A DNA stretch of 64,000 nucleotides from Galeopsis tetrahit (lineage: Eukaryota; Streptophyta; Magnoliopsida; Lamiales; Lamiaceae), in assembly GCA_963675135.1 (NCBI GenBank), contig OY776134.1, positions 70,231,643 to 70,295,642 on the forward strand, in the 5' to 3' direction. Below, piece after piece: positions 48,405-60,200 of the stretch. Both the position numbers and the translations under genes were made by a program. The notes under the pieces were generated by a model that saw only the letters and a list, made by a program, of their open reading frames with translations, had not been told where the DNA came from and did not search any database. Within the stretch, counting starts at the first letter, position 1, and each line of letters starts with the position of its first letter.

Positions 48405-50468
48405 ATGAATTTTATCAAACAGCTGGTGCCCATTAAAAATGGGGCGAGAGCTGCTAAGATTTCATGTAAAGGTGATTTCTTTACTTGTTTCGTTGAATAT
48501 TTACCCGTTAATCTTTATAATCTTTCAATCATTATGGGGTTCTTCGTGTGAATGTTTCTGGTAATGCATCTCGATTAGATTAAACACTGTACTTGTTAAT
48601 TTCAGTTGCCGTATATTAATGATAATTGCCTGTGTTACTGTGTATCTCCCCACAAATCACTGGTGTTTTTTTTTTCAATTCTAGCACATTATGTTCGAAA
48701 TCTCAAATGTGCAAACAATTCCTTAGATGGGGCCTGCTAGTGGACGGTGAGATTGGTTCCCTCGGTTTAGTCTGGCTTTAGGCCGACCAAGACTTCAAAA
48801 AAAAGTCTGTTGAATAATGGAGTTATTGCTTGATATTTGGTGTATATGCACTTGTATATTTCTTATGGCTATATTTATGTTTCTCAACTCACTTAAGTTT
48901 GTTAATGCTGTGAGATTCTCCAATGGTGTTGTTAGCAATCGATTTAATGCCATTGAAACTTTGTTGAAGAATGTTGTTCTTGTCTTTATCTCTTCACTGC
49001 AGCAAGATTGCATCTTTCCCGTCTATTTCACGATAGTTCAGTCGAAGTAAACTCCGAAGAACAGGAAGTTGTTATTGCACTAGGGAGTAATGTGGGTGAT
49101 AGGCTTGGTAATTTTGAGGATGCATTGGAGCGGATGAAGAAATCGGGCATCAAAATCACGAGGCATGGCTGCTTATATGAAACCGAACCAGCTTATGTAA
49201 CTGATCAACCTCATTTTCTCAATTCTGCTGTTAGAGGAGTGACAAAACTTGACCCACAAAAACTGTTAGCGGTTTTAAAAGATATCGAGAGGGAGCTGGG
49301 TCGTACAGGTGGCATTAGGTACGGTCCTAGACCAATCGACTTAGATATCTTGTTTTACGGGAGCCAAACTGTGAAAACCGATCGCCTCATCATTCCACAT
49401 GAACGAATATGGGAGAGACCTTTTGTAATGGGCCCGTTAATCGATCTGTTGGGATTTCACACAGACAGTGATACGGAGAAATCATGGCATTCGCTATCAG
49501 GACATAAAGGAGGACTTTTTGGAGCGTGGCAGAAGTTGGGCGGTGAGTCACTCATCGGAAAAGATGGGATTAAACGAGTATTGCCTGTTGGGAATCAGCT
49601 GTGGAATTGGTCTGAAAACACGTCGATCATGGGCATTCTGAACGTGACTCCTGATAGTTTTAGCGATGGAGGAAAGTTTCTCTCAGTCGAATCAGCTGTT
49701 TCTCAGGTTCGATCAATGGTAACCGAGGGTGCAGATATCGTTGATATAGGCGCTCAATCAACCCGGCCAATGGCAACTAGGCTGTCTCCAGAACAAGAGC
49801 TCGATAGACTCGTTCCAGTTTTAGAAGCAGTCAAGAATATGCCTGAAATGCAGGGGAAGTTAATATCTATCGATACTTTTTATTCACAGGTCGCGTTGGA
49901 AGCTGTCAGCAGAGGCGCTCATCTTATAAACGACGTGTCTGGTGGACAGATAGACGAGGGAATGCATAATGTGGTTGCTGGTTTGAAAATTCCGTATATT
50001 GTAATGCACATGAGAGGCGACCCGTCTACAATGCAGAATCGAGAGAATCTGATGTACAGTGACGTCTGTGCTGAGGTGGCGTTGGAGATGTACGCGAGGG
50101 CTAGAGATGCTGAGTTGTCGGGTGTGCCTGCGTGGAGGATGATTATGGATCCTGGAATCGGGTTCTCTAAGAATACGGAGCAGAATCTGGACATTCTTAC
50201 GGGGTTGGGAAGCATACGAGGCGAGATTGGTAAGACGAGCTTAGCACTGTGTAATGCTCCTTTATTGATAGGACCTTCAAGAAAGAGATTCTTGGGTGAG
50301 ATTTGTGGCAAGCCTAGTGCGGCTGAACGAGATCCGGCTACTGTCGCGGCCGTCACAGCCGGGGTTTTGGGTGGCGCCAATATAGTCAGAGTACACAATG
50401 TGAGAGATAATAGAGATGCTGTCAAACTCTGTGATGCAATGCTGCTAAGGAAAAAAGACATTAGTTGA
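48405..50468 (+). CDS. Bifunctional HPPK/dihydropteroate synthase, mitochondrial
   Basis: Folate pathway enzyme: 6-hydroxymethyl-dihydropterin pyrophosphokinase fused to dihydropteroate synthase, in plant mitochondria. Two exons, 48405-48471 and 49003-50468, give 510 residues. The first exon plus junction encodes a basic presequence (MNFIKQLVPIKNGARAAKIS, then ARLHLSRLFHDSS), with Arg/Lys/Ser and no acids until about residue 33, typical of mitochondrial import. HPPK motifs are VIALGSNVGDR, YETEPAYVTDQPHFLN and GPRPIDLDILFYG. DHPS motifs are MGILNVTPDSFSDGG (from about residue 232), GADIVDIGAQSTRP, ISIDTF, LINDVSGG and the C-terminal GPSRKRFLG. All are intact. The start at 48405 is required because exon 2 opens out of an acceptor (CTGCAG at 49002) with no ATG. 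A cytosolic isoform could arise from an alternative start; not demonstrated. Confidence 0.95.
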
Positions 50469-53400
50469 GTTTTTTTTTTTTTTGCTTCTCTGCCAATTTT
50501 GAAGTTTGTTACTCCCTCCGTCCTAACTTTATATGTACGATTTACCGATTTTAAGGAATATTGATTGTTTATATATAAAGTAGACGGGTTGGGTTTATTA
50601 ACTCAATTGATAAAAAAAAATGTTTTAGATGGGCTTGAATTATAATCTTTCTATCTCATCTTTATTTTATGGGCTTGAATTAATTGAAATTTGGGCCTCG
50701 TAATTTTGGGCCTGTTGGTTATGCAGGCCCTTCAATATAAGGTGGCTGGGTTATTTGCCCCTCCAACAATGTTAGATGCACTTTCTTTCTTCGTTTATTA
50801 ATTAAATATGCATGTAAAATACTATATTTATCCTGTTTGATTTTTTTCCCTGAAAATATGTAATTTTTTAAATTATTTTTTCTGAAATCTGCATTTAAAA
50901 AAAAAATGGAAGATTTGCAAAGTGGTGAGTTTACAGAGATACTGCCGAATCTTGCTTTCCTTTTGAATTTTTTAATCTATTTTTTTAATTTCATGATCTA
51001 AATCTATTTTTTGTTAAAATTTGAATGGTGAAAAAATCGGAACTAAAACCGTGTATGTTAAAGTTCGGTTTAGATTCCACATATTCAAAAATCGGAACCA
51101 CTAGATAGTGGTGCTCTAACCATGCTATCCAACCTTGTCAATTATTTTATTGGAAAATGAAAAGGTGTATGAGATGATGAGGTTATAGATAGAAACATGA
51201 ACGTGCAGATAAAGAAAAATGGTGCTGTCAATGCACGTTCTAACCACGTAAAAATGTGAAAATATTCCCATTATACATGCTTGCTACCTTGTACTAATCA
51301 TGTCATGTTCTATTCCTCTTTGTGTAAGAGGTCAATCTATTATTTTACATATTTTCCATTGAATTTAGACTAATTTGGTGTGACAAGGATGTTGCGTGTA
51401 CCGTGGAATGTAATCGAATCGAGTCGAGTTGAGTTGAAACTTAAACTGTTTGAATTTATTTTATTTAGTTTTTGTTTGTTAGCGAGATTTTTCGAACTTA
51501 GTCGAGTCTAAACGAACTTAATGATTAATATCAATTTTAAACTTTACTAACGAATCAGTGCACAAGCTAATGAATTCAAAGTCACTGAGTTTTAATTTAT
51601 TTGTTCACTCATGTTAACGAGTTTTATTAAACGAGTTCAAGAAAATATTTTTTGAGTCTGTGTTATGGGGTCAGTTCGTACAGAGTATAAAATTCTGACT
51701 TTAAACGTTTCCTTTCACAAGTGAACGTGGACGATGAAATTGATGCCTCGATTGAATTTATTATTGGCAGGCCCAGAATTTAAAAGTCGTGTCGTGTACT
51801 GTGAAAAAAAGTGGAGAAACATGTAGTATGAATGAAGTGCAGACACGTAATGTTGCTTCGAATTTGTAGCTATTTGAACTTCAATTGCGGGAGGTCGGTG
51901 TCGGTGCCTCCTTTTTTTTACATTACAAAATTCATTTTATTAGTGGAAAAGAATAGAGATCTAATAACTACTTCCTCCGTTCAATTATGAATAACTTTTA
52001 CATGTAGGTAAATATTTAAATTAAGAAATTGTAATAATAAGTAAATTTTTTAGGAATGATTATGTAAATTTTTATGTATAAAATAAATAAAAAAAGGTTA
52101 ATTTGAATGTACATGTGAGTTAAAAGTGATGTGTGAAAGTTATTGTGCAACAGAGTACTCCGTATTATTTTATAGGGATGACACAACACGGATTTGAATC
52201 TGGTCTAGCTTATCTTAAAATCCGTCGTGACAGAATTTTAAAGACTCGGGATATATTTTGTGTCGTATAACTGTATAAGGACTCGACGTCGATTTCACCT
52301 CGTTCCGCCTCACTCCGTCTATATATTTTAATTAATTTTAATATACATAAAATATTTATTTTAACATTAAATAATTAAAATTAAAATATACTCCATAATT
52401 GTTTAAAGAACATTTAATATTAATTTTATAATTAAAACTAACACATGTAATAATTCTTAAACTATTACTCAACTTTATATAAAAAAGAAAAATTCTCGAG
52501 TGTTTTGATAAATCTAGATATATTTTTTTCTTATGGTGCAAGATTTTCTCCATTCCTTTAGTCTTGATATTTTCCATAAATTGTTGATAAATTATTGAAA
52601 TATAATAACTTGATCTTCAATAAATGTTTATGGGGGCCCAACATGAAATCTATACACTATTCATAATTCATTCATCAAAAAATCGAACTATATATGTTTC
52701 CTTGTTTTTAGAGTGTGATTCTTTCTAAATGTGGATTTTAGGGCAAGAAAATATTTGCACCTCATATAGGAGTATATGTTATGTTTCTTTTCTAGGTGTG
52801 ATTCTTCAAAGTTGGAAAATTCCAACTTCTTACCTAATTATTTTTTCAATATATAAATCACTTGTTAAGGAATGAAAGTGGTGTACCGAACACTATTTTC
52901 TGATTTCATTCCTCACCAATAAGATCTCCAATCGAAAATAAAGTCTTGTATGAACTAATTTAACCGTAAAACTACTTTACATAAATTTTTATGGATATTT
53001 AAAAGTATTAATAGTTTCATTAAATAATATTGTATTTTTAACCTACTACTCAACTAGCTATTGCCTATTGAATAATTTCACGATTTATGTGTGTCATTTT
53101 TTCGCTATTAATCTCTCTGTATTGTTTGGTATCTTTAGGAACAACTTACTGCCAATTTCTTTGTCAATTAGTAGCCAATTTAATCATGCATTGTGAAAAG
53201 GTAAACAATTTTTGCTTTTTTTTTTTTTTTTTTTTTTTTCTTTTGTGTACTTTTATTCATTACAGCCCATGACAGTTGTATTGTTCATGGAGGAAAAAAG
53301 TTTGTTTAATTTTTCAAAATTTGAAAATCTTGAGAAAATATATTTGACTATAACTCATGGCTACCCATCTATTTATGGAGTATATATTTTATTATTGATA

Positions 53401-54054
53401 ATATTAATTTTTTTGCCAAATTACAACAAATCAGTAGTTGCCTTCCACAAAACCTCCCATTTAAGAAAATAATAAAATATAAAAACAATTTGCCCCCACT
53501 AAAAATCTTCTTAATATTTTTTAAGTCTATATTTCCTTTGAGTTTTGCCTGGTTTAAAAATCGTATTTATTTTCGATTTTACTATTTTACTTCGATTTTA
53601 CTTTGTGATTTAAAATTCGTTTTTTTCAAAATCATCCTAAGAATTAATATATTACTAGCCATCATGATTTAAAAAGTCATTTTTAAAATCAATCAAAATC
53701 CAAAGAAAATAACATAGAAACGTGAAATTGCCTAAATATTTTTTTAAGTGTTTAAAAAGTCATTTATTTTGTTTTCTATATGATTACCCCATTAAAAAAA
53801 TGATAGTTTTATTGGAGAAAAATAAATTAATACCACTAGTTGTTTTCCATAAATTAAAACTTTCAAACACGTTTAATTAAAATTTATTCCATTGAATAGG
53901 AAATAATTACTTTTTTTAATTAATTGCATTTGACTGAAATTTGAAAGAGGGCAATTTGGACTCAGTTCTTCCCTATATATGACAGAGAAATCACACACAG
54001 AAATTACAGAACAAGAAAACTCTCTTTCTCTCTCACGCACAAACACACACATCA
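50469..54054. other. AT-rich intergenic region
   Basis: About 3.6 kb without a recognisable gene. A truncated Stowaway-like end (TACTCCCTCCGTCCTAACTT at 50510) lies just after HPPK/DHPS. A degenerate ACTCG/GAGTCG-rich repeat lies at 51410-51660, a Stowaway-like MITE at 51971-52155 and a T-run at 53217-53239. The last 130 bases before 54055, with CT-rich sequence, should be the RGP leader. Confidence 0.5.
51971..52155. mobile_element. Short Stowaway-like MITE
   Basis: A 185-bp AT-rich segment with TA on both sides. The left end CTTCCTCCGTTCAATTATGA then ATAACTTTTACATGT is matched in inverse orientation by GTGTGAAAGTTATTGTGCAA near 52130-52150. The right terminus is decayed (CAACAGAG, TA). Confidence 0.6.
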
Positions 54055-56432
54055 ATGGCAGGACCAAAGGCAACCCCTCTGCTGAAAGATGAGTTGGACA
54101 TCGTGATTCCGACCATCAGAAACCTTGATTTTCTCGAAATGTGGAGGCCCTTCTTTGAGCAGTACCATTTGATTATAGTTCAAGATGGTGACCCTTCAAA
54201 GGTCATCGAAGTTCCTAAGGGTTTTGATTATGAACTCTACAATCGCAATGATATCAACAGAATTCTGGGCCCCAAGGCTTCTTGCATCTCCTTCAAGGAC
54301 TCTGCTTGCAGGTGCTTTGGATACATGGTCTCTAAGAAGAAGTATATTTACACCATTGATGATGATTGCTTTGTAAGTACATCAATTGTTCTTTCCGATC
54401 CTGTTGAATTCTGTATGTTTGATTAGTTTTCTTGCGTTTTTGGTTTGTGGGTTGTGTTAAAGACTGGATCTTTGGTTGTTTCTATGTATGATTAGTTGTA
54501 GTTGATGTGAAAGATTGGATCTTTTTATCGATTTGGGTCTTAGGGTTTAGTTAGGGTTCTTGAATTTTGATTGAGATTTGGTGGGGCCTCTGTTTTGAAT
54601 TAGAATTGCAATTTGGGTGGGTTGATTTCCACTCCAAATTATGTATTATGCAAGATCTCATGTTTTTATGTGTTATACTGATCTATACTTTTTATGTTTA
54701 ATTTTGTTTTGTGGGTTGTGTTAAAGACTGGATCTTTGGTTGTTTCTATGTGTGATTAGTTGTAGTTGTGAAAGATTGGATCTTTTTATCATTTGGGTCT
54801 TAGGGTTTGTAGGGTTTAGTTAGGGTTCTTGAATTTTGATTGAGATTTGGTGGGGCATCTGTTTTGAATTAGAATTGCAATGTGGGTGTGCTAATTTCCA
54901 CTCCAAATTATGTATTATGAAAGATCTCATGTTTTTATGTGTTATACTGATCTATACTTTTTATGTTTAATTTTGATTGAGATTTGGTGGGTCCTCTGTT
55001 TTGAATTAGAATTGCAAGGTGGGTGTGCTAATTTCCACTCCAAATTGTGTAAAATCAAAGATCTCATGTTTTTGTGTGTTATACTGATCTGTACTTTATA
55101 AGCTTAGATCTGAAAGTTTCTCTGAAAATAGTGAAAGATCTGTCTTTTCTTTTTATCATATATACTGAATTTGTCTTTAACATGCTTATGTTATATCATG
55201 CTGCTATGGTGGGATCAATGGAGTGTATTGTGGGCTGAGGCTTTTAACTAAATTTTCTTTGTAACTTTAATTTGGTTGATGTTTACTTATATCGTTGCCA
55301 ACGTGCAGGTTGCGAAAGACCCGACTGGCAAAGATATCAATGCTCTTGAGCAGCACATTACGAATCTGTTGTGTCCATCGACGCCACATTTCTTCAACAC
55401 TCTATACGATCCGTATAGGGAAGGTGCAGACTTTGTTCGTGGATATCCTTTCAGTATGCGTGAGGGTGCCCCGACTGCTGTTTCTCATGGCCTTTGGCTC
55501 AATATCCCTGATTACGATGCGCCTACGCAGCTTGTTAAGCCCCGTGAGAGGAACACTAGGTACGTATTTCTTGAAATTAGGATCCATCGAGTTTTGAATG
55601 ATGTTGAGCTTTTGATTAACCTATTCTTGTATGATCTTGATCCCAGATATGTGGACGCTGTTTTGACAATCCCCAAGGGTACCATCTTCCCGATGTGTGG
55701 GATGAATTTGGCATTCAACCGTGACCTGATTGGACCTGCAATGTACTTTGGGCTCATGGGTGATGGTCAGCCTATTGGGCGATACGACGATATGTGGGCT
55801 GGTTGGTGCACCAAGGTACAATTATATGCTTTCTTCATTGTCTAGATCTATGTTTGGCAAGTGGCAACGACACAAATTGGACACAACCGTGCAAGTGATT
55901 TACAACCATCATTTTATAGTTTTAAAATACACAAAATGCAAATCAATTGCACGGTGAAACTAGCTTACATATGACAGTCTTTTTCCAATATGTGTCCTAA
56001 ATTTTAGTCATCTATGATTTATAAACAAAGTTTACATCTCAATGCATCATCATACATTTATAAGTGTGGCAAGAAGTTGATTGTTCCGTTTCTTTCTCAT
56101 AGGTGATATGCGACCATTTGAATCTTGGTGTGAAGACTGGTTTACCCTACATATGGCACAGCAAAGCTAGCAACCCTTTTGTCAATCTGAAAAAGGAGTA
56201 CAAAGGGATCTATTGGCAGGAAGAGATCATCCCGTTTTTCCAAGCGGTAACACTTCCGAAAGAATGCAAAACTGTGCAGGAGTGCTACATTGAGCTGGCT
56301 AAACAAGTGAAGGACAAACTTGCTTCAATCGATCCTTACTTTACGACGTTGGCTGATGCTATGGTCACGTGGATCGAAGCGTGGGACGAGCTCAACCCGA
56401 CTGGTGAAGGCTCTGCTAAGCTCGCCAAATAG
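54055..56432 (+). CDS. RGP: UDP-arabinopyranose mutase / reversibly glycosylated polypeptide
   Basis: Interconverts UDP-arabinopyranose and UDP-arabinofuranose at the cytosolic face of the Golgi, supplying arabinofuranose for cell-wall polymers. Four exons (54055-54372, 55309-55559, 55647-55815, 56103-56432) give 355 residues, the usual 355-360. The N-terminal segment DELDIVIPTIRNLDFLEMWR is a family hallmark. A DxD-type metal/nucleotide site lies at about 102-104 (YTIDDDCF). The Arg that is reversibly glycosylated in characterised members corresponds to R157 in SMREGAPTAVSHGLW. WAGWCTK and LPYIWHSKASNPF are also intact. Intron 1 (54373-55308) contains a 264-bp tandem repeat. The paralogue number (RGP1/2/3) is not resolved. 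Head domain and length argue against the inactive, divergent RGP4/5 types. Confidence 0.95.
54447..55095 (+). repeat. 264-bp tandem repeat (about 2.4 copies) in RGP intron 1
   Basis: GTGGGTTGTGTTAAAGACTG starts at 54447 and again at 54711. The later part of the unit (ATTTTGATTGAGATTTGGTG, then CTAATTTCCACTCCAAATT) occurs a third time from about 54971 to 55095. Copies are closely similar. Confidence 0.9.
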
Positions 56433-57259
56433 ATTCGATCTAAGTCTATCATTATTTAGTTTCTCCTCTTTTTGTTTCATTGAGAGTGGCTAGTATTTGA
56501 TCTCCTTATTTAATTATTTAACCTATTACGAATTATTTTTTTCGACGAACTTTATATTATATTATCACAGCATTTGTTTTACTTTCATTTGGTAATGCCA
56601 TATTTTAGCCATTAGTCATACAGTATATTCCTTTGGCGTGATTTGTTATCATTCTAAAACTTATAATGAAAACCTAATATGTTATGTAAACGGGTTTAAC
56701 TCTCAAAATTTCACTCATTATTACATTTTTTTAATATCTTAGCACATGTATTTACCTATGAAAGTAATCATAGATTGGAGCCTATGAAAGTAATCATAGA
56801 TTGGAGGGAGTATATTTAATATTCCAATTGTTTGCATTATTTTCTTATCATTTGTCCAACATTGATTACACATCTAAAAAAAGAATTTTTTTTATAAATT
56901 TTACTCTTACAATATTCACATAATTACAAAAAATATCATTATTTTTACCCCATTACAATTATTTACTTTATTTTATTCATAAAAATTTACAAAATTAACT
57001 CTCATCACTCTTTACACTTTTTTTTAGTTTGTGTGTCTATAAAGTGGTGCAAACATTTTTGAAACTTACTCAACAATAAAAAGACTTGCTGAACATTTAG
57101 ACAATATAAGAACACGTAAAGAAAAGAAATAGATTCAAACATCAAATTAGCAGTATTATTTTTTTATTTTGTTACTTGCAGCACCAAAGATGAGGACAAT
57201 GGCCTCTTTTTTATGTTCATTTTTTTTACTCTTTTGTTAGCAATCATGAATAAATCTTA
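56433..57259. other. RGP 3' UTR and gap before the convergent FYR-WD40 gene
   Basis: Holds both 3' ends and MITE remnants (next entry). No coding gene is seen. Confidence 0.5.
56740..57062 (-). mobile_element. Decayed Stowaway-type MITE sequence
   Basis: Read on the minus strand, GTTTGCACCACTTTATAGAC (from about 57052) through ATGCAAACAATTGGAATATT (about 56819) resembles the MITE at 27373-27643 in sequence and order. Abutting it, CTCCCTCCAATCTATGATTA then CTTTCATAGGTAAATACATG (56810 down to about 56745) matches the other family (51971). A 26-bp segment CCTATGAAAGTAATCATAGA is duplicated in tandem at about 56756 and 56781. Confidence 0.55.
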
Positions 57260-60200
57260 CTAAAAAACTGGAAGATAAACAAGCAGTTGGTCGTGGCTTG
57301 CTATGGCCAAAGCACCTGAGTTTGAAGCATCTGTAGTAATGCATGAAACTCTGCTACCTGAAAAAAACAATTCAAATAATCATGCCAAATTTAGATTATT
57401 GCATTGTACAAGAATAGCCATTGAAGGAAATTATGTAAGAAAGTAAGAAACAATACCATTGAAGGAGTGTAGATTTCCCAACTTCTTTCCTGAGGATAAC
57501 TCCCACATATAAACCTGTCCGTCACACGTACCAATTATTCCATGGCCGCCAGATGCAGCAGCAGCAGCAGTCCTGCAATGAGAATTTCCATCAACCATGA
57601 GAGAGAGAGAGAGAGAGATTTGAATTCAGTATTAATTGATTACCCTCCATCCAAAACACTTCCAGTGATCACCGTATTGTTGACCAGCAAAGCAAGCCTC
57701 CAACAACCACCTACATTAGCTTCTTGCTCGCTTGATTGATAACATTCGGAATCTGAACCAGAGGTTGTCGAGATTAAAAGCCAGACAGCTACATGATTAT
57801 TTTCACTTGTTCCTGAAAGCCCCATTTTTGTGGCATCCATGATTTCACCTACGAGTGACTTCGTGTTATACTCTCCTTTCCTTTGCCAACTGAAAACGCT
57901 CACAGGAATACACTCCGAGACTGAAGTGTCTTGGGAAGAGAACCTTGATATGAGGTTGCGCTTATCAATATCCCTGCACAATTGGTTTTAAAATTTCTAA
58001 TGTCAGACTGAAAATTTTCATTATCTCACAAACAACTTCATTAACAAAGCAAATTGAAAGATAAGATAGCAAAATACAGAAATTCATGTAAACATGCAAT
58101 GTACACCTTATGAAAACTGTAATACAGAAGCTTTCGTTCTGTAAACCCAGATTTAAAATAAAACCTGCTATGTTAATTTAATTAGCTTGCAAAAAGCAAA
58201 ACTTAGATACAACCAATGAACACTGAGCGGCAGCATAGTGGAAATTAAAATGGTTATAATTAATCTAGCATAAGAAGTGCAGTCAGATGGAGGAGTTAGT
58301 ACAACAATTTTAGAAGGAAAATGCAACATACCATATGCCAAATTCCCCGAGGCCATTGTGGCCAACAACCATAACAGCAGACCTTGGAATTGTTTTCAAC
58401 TCCACTATACTAGGAAATGTACAGTCAAATGAAGGTAAATACCATTCTTCTTTTGGAGCACTGCAAATTGAGAAGCAAGAATTAACATACAGAAATATCA
58501 CATTATCCAAAACAGAAAACTAATATCAGAAATGGTCGGAGAACAAATAATGAAGTTACAGCAGGATGCCACAAAAAGTGAGAAAGAAAATTAAAACATC
58601 CAGAATGATGAGAAGCAAGTGTACTAAAATGATGTAACTAACAAGAAACTAAGTGTCGACATTATCTTCAGCATTTAAAATCTCAGCACAATTCCATCCA
58701 CATTAGAGTCCTGCAGTAAAAATAAAAAGGAAAGGCATGAATCACCTCCATCCAGAATTCATGATCCATAGCTTCAGCTTCCCACCCATCTCAGCAGCCA
58801 GAAGGAAATTGGTTTCACAAACTAATAAACAGCACACAGCTTGAGTTGTTTTCAGTCTCGTCACCAGTGAAGCATATCCCTTGTTCAATCTCACAACTAT
58901 AACTGCATCACACTCAAAGCTATCCGATAAACAAGCTGGACACGAGCAGTCCAATTTACCCTCCCTGGGAGCAAAAGTGCAAAGTTAGTATCTCAAGAAC
59001 AATGACGGATTCATGAAAGTATTATCTAAACATGAGTAGACTATATGAAGACAGAACCATTACCTACAATAAGGTAATTTAATGCTGTTTAATAAAACAA
59101 GTGATTGCCCATCTGGGGTTAACTGTAATAATGATTTCTCAGAAGCAATCTGCAGAATGAATTACACATTAAGTATTCTAAAATATAAAATCCATACTAT
59201 TGATACAATCATACAATGGTCAAATAATTCATCTTACATCTCTACCATGTGCGTTTTTCGGGATTTGTAAAGGCACATGACCAATTAATGAAGGGCACCC
59301 CATTTCCTCTCCCTTCTTTAGAGCCCTGTAGACAAAGAGGGTATCCTCCTCGACCTCTGAGTATCCACATTTAACACACACGAAAATCTCATTTTGTGTG
59401 ACAGTCAGTTGCACCATTGAAATTGGTGCAGGGTGAGCGTAGCATGCAAAATGCTCAAGAAGATCCTGTAGATTGCTATTTAACTTTGTTTTGGGTTGAA
59501 CAATCGACTTTGAATCTTCATTTATTTTGATGTTTTGAGTCAGACTGCAGCAACTTGTACTTGGTATCTGTAGATTTACAGATATGAAGAAGGATTATCA
59601 CAAGCACTAAATTTGTCACTATATGCAATCTGGCAAAACCATCTTCAGCTTTCTGAAGGCATGAAATTAGTAAGGATGAAGAGCTTGATATCACATGTTC
59701 TTGATTGGCTAAAAGTGCCAGCAAAATATTGTTCCATGCCTCAGGGGTGCAAATATCTAAGAAACTTCTGCAGATGACACTTACTGATGCAGAAGTCTTA
59801 TTCACGATGGACGCTTGCACAGAAGAAAGGCTATCTACGGGATGGCAATCAAATCTGTCTCGCTTTGAGTTAGCAGTAAATTCTGTCATAGGAGCTAGAG
59901 CATTTCCGTCCATAAATGTAACACCAGCAGTGATGGTGTCTGTTCATACATAGCATGGCACATGATAAATGTCCTGGTTAGAAATTTTGGACTAAGAAAG
60001 GTTGATGCTTCAGGAAGAGAAGATTATATCTTTGACTTTTTACGTTAGGAGAATTCAAATATTTGATATCCTATCCAATGCAAAAAGAGCCTTATGTAAT
60101 ATCTCAATAATACAAAAAGAACCTTAAGTATAATAAGCAAGCAAGAAACTCATTTGAAGCCAGGGCTAAAAGAGATAACTTAGACACAACAATCATCACC

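Noticed and set aside
49008..49040. HPPK/DHPS starting at 49008
   Set aside because: There is no ATG there (TTG), and a strong acceptor lies just upstream. The exon at 48405-48471 joins in frame and supplies a mitochondrial presequence.
49919..50461. 180-codon open frame antisense to HPPK/DHPS
   Set aside because: It is a shadow of the DHPS domain on the other strand with no recognisable family.
57601..57620. CRISPR-like or regulatory array at the GA tract
   Set aside because: A simple dinucleotide microsatellite in a plant intron. No spaced repeats.
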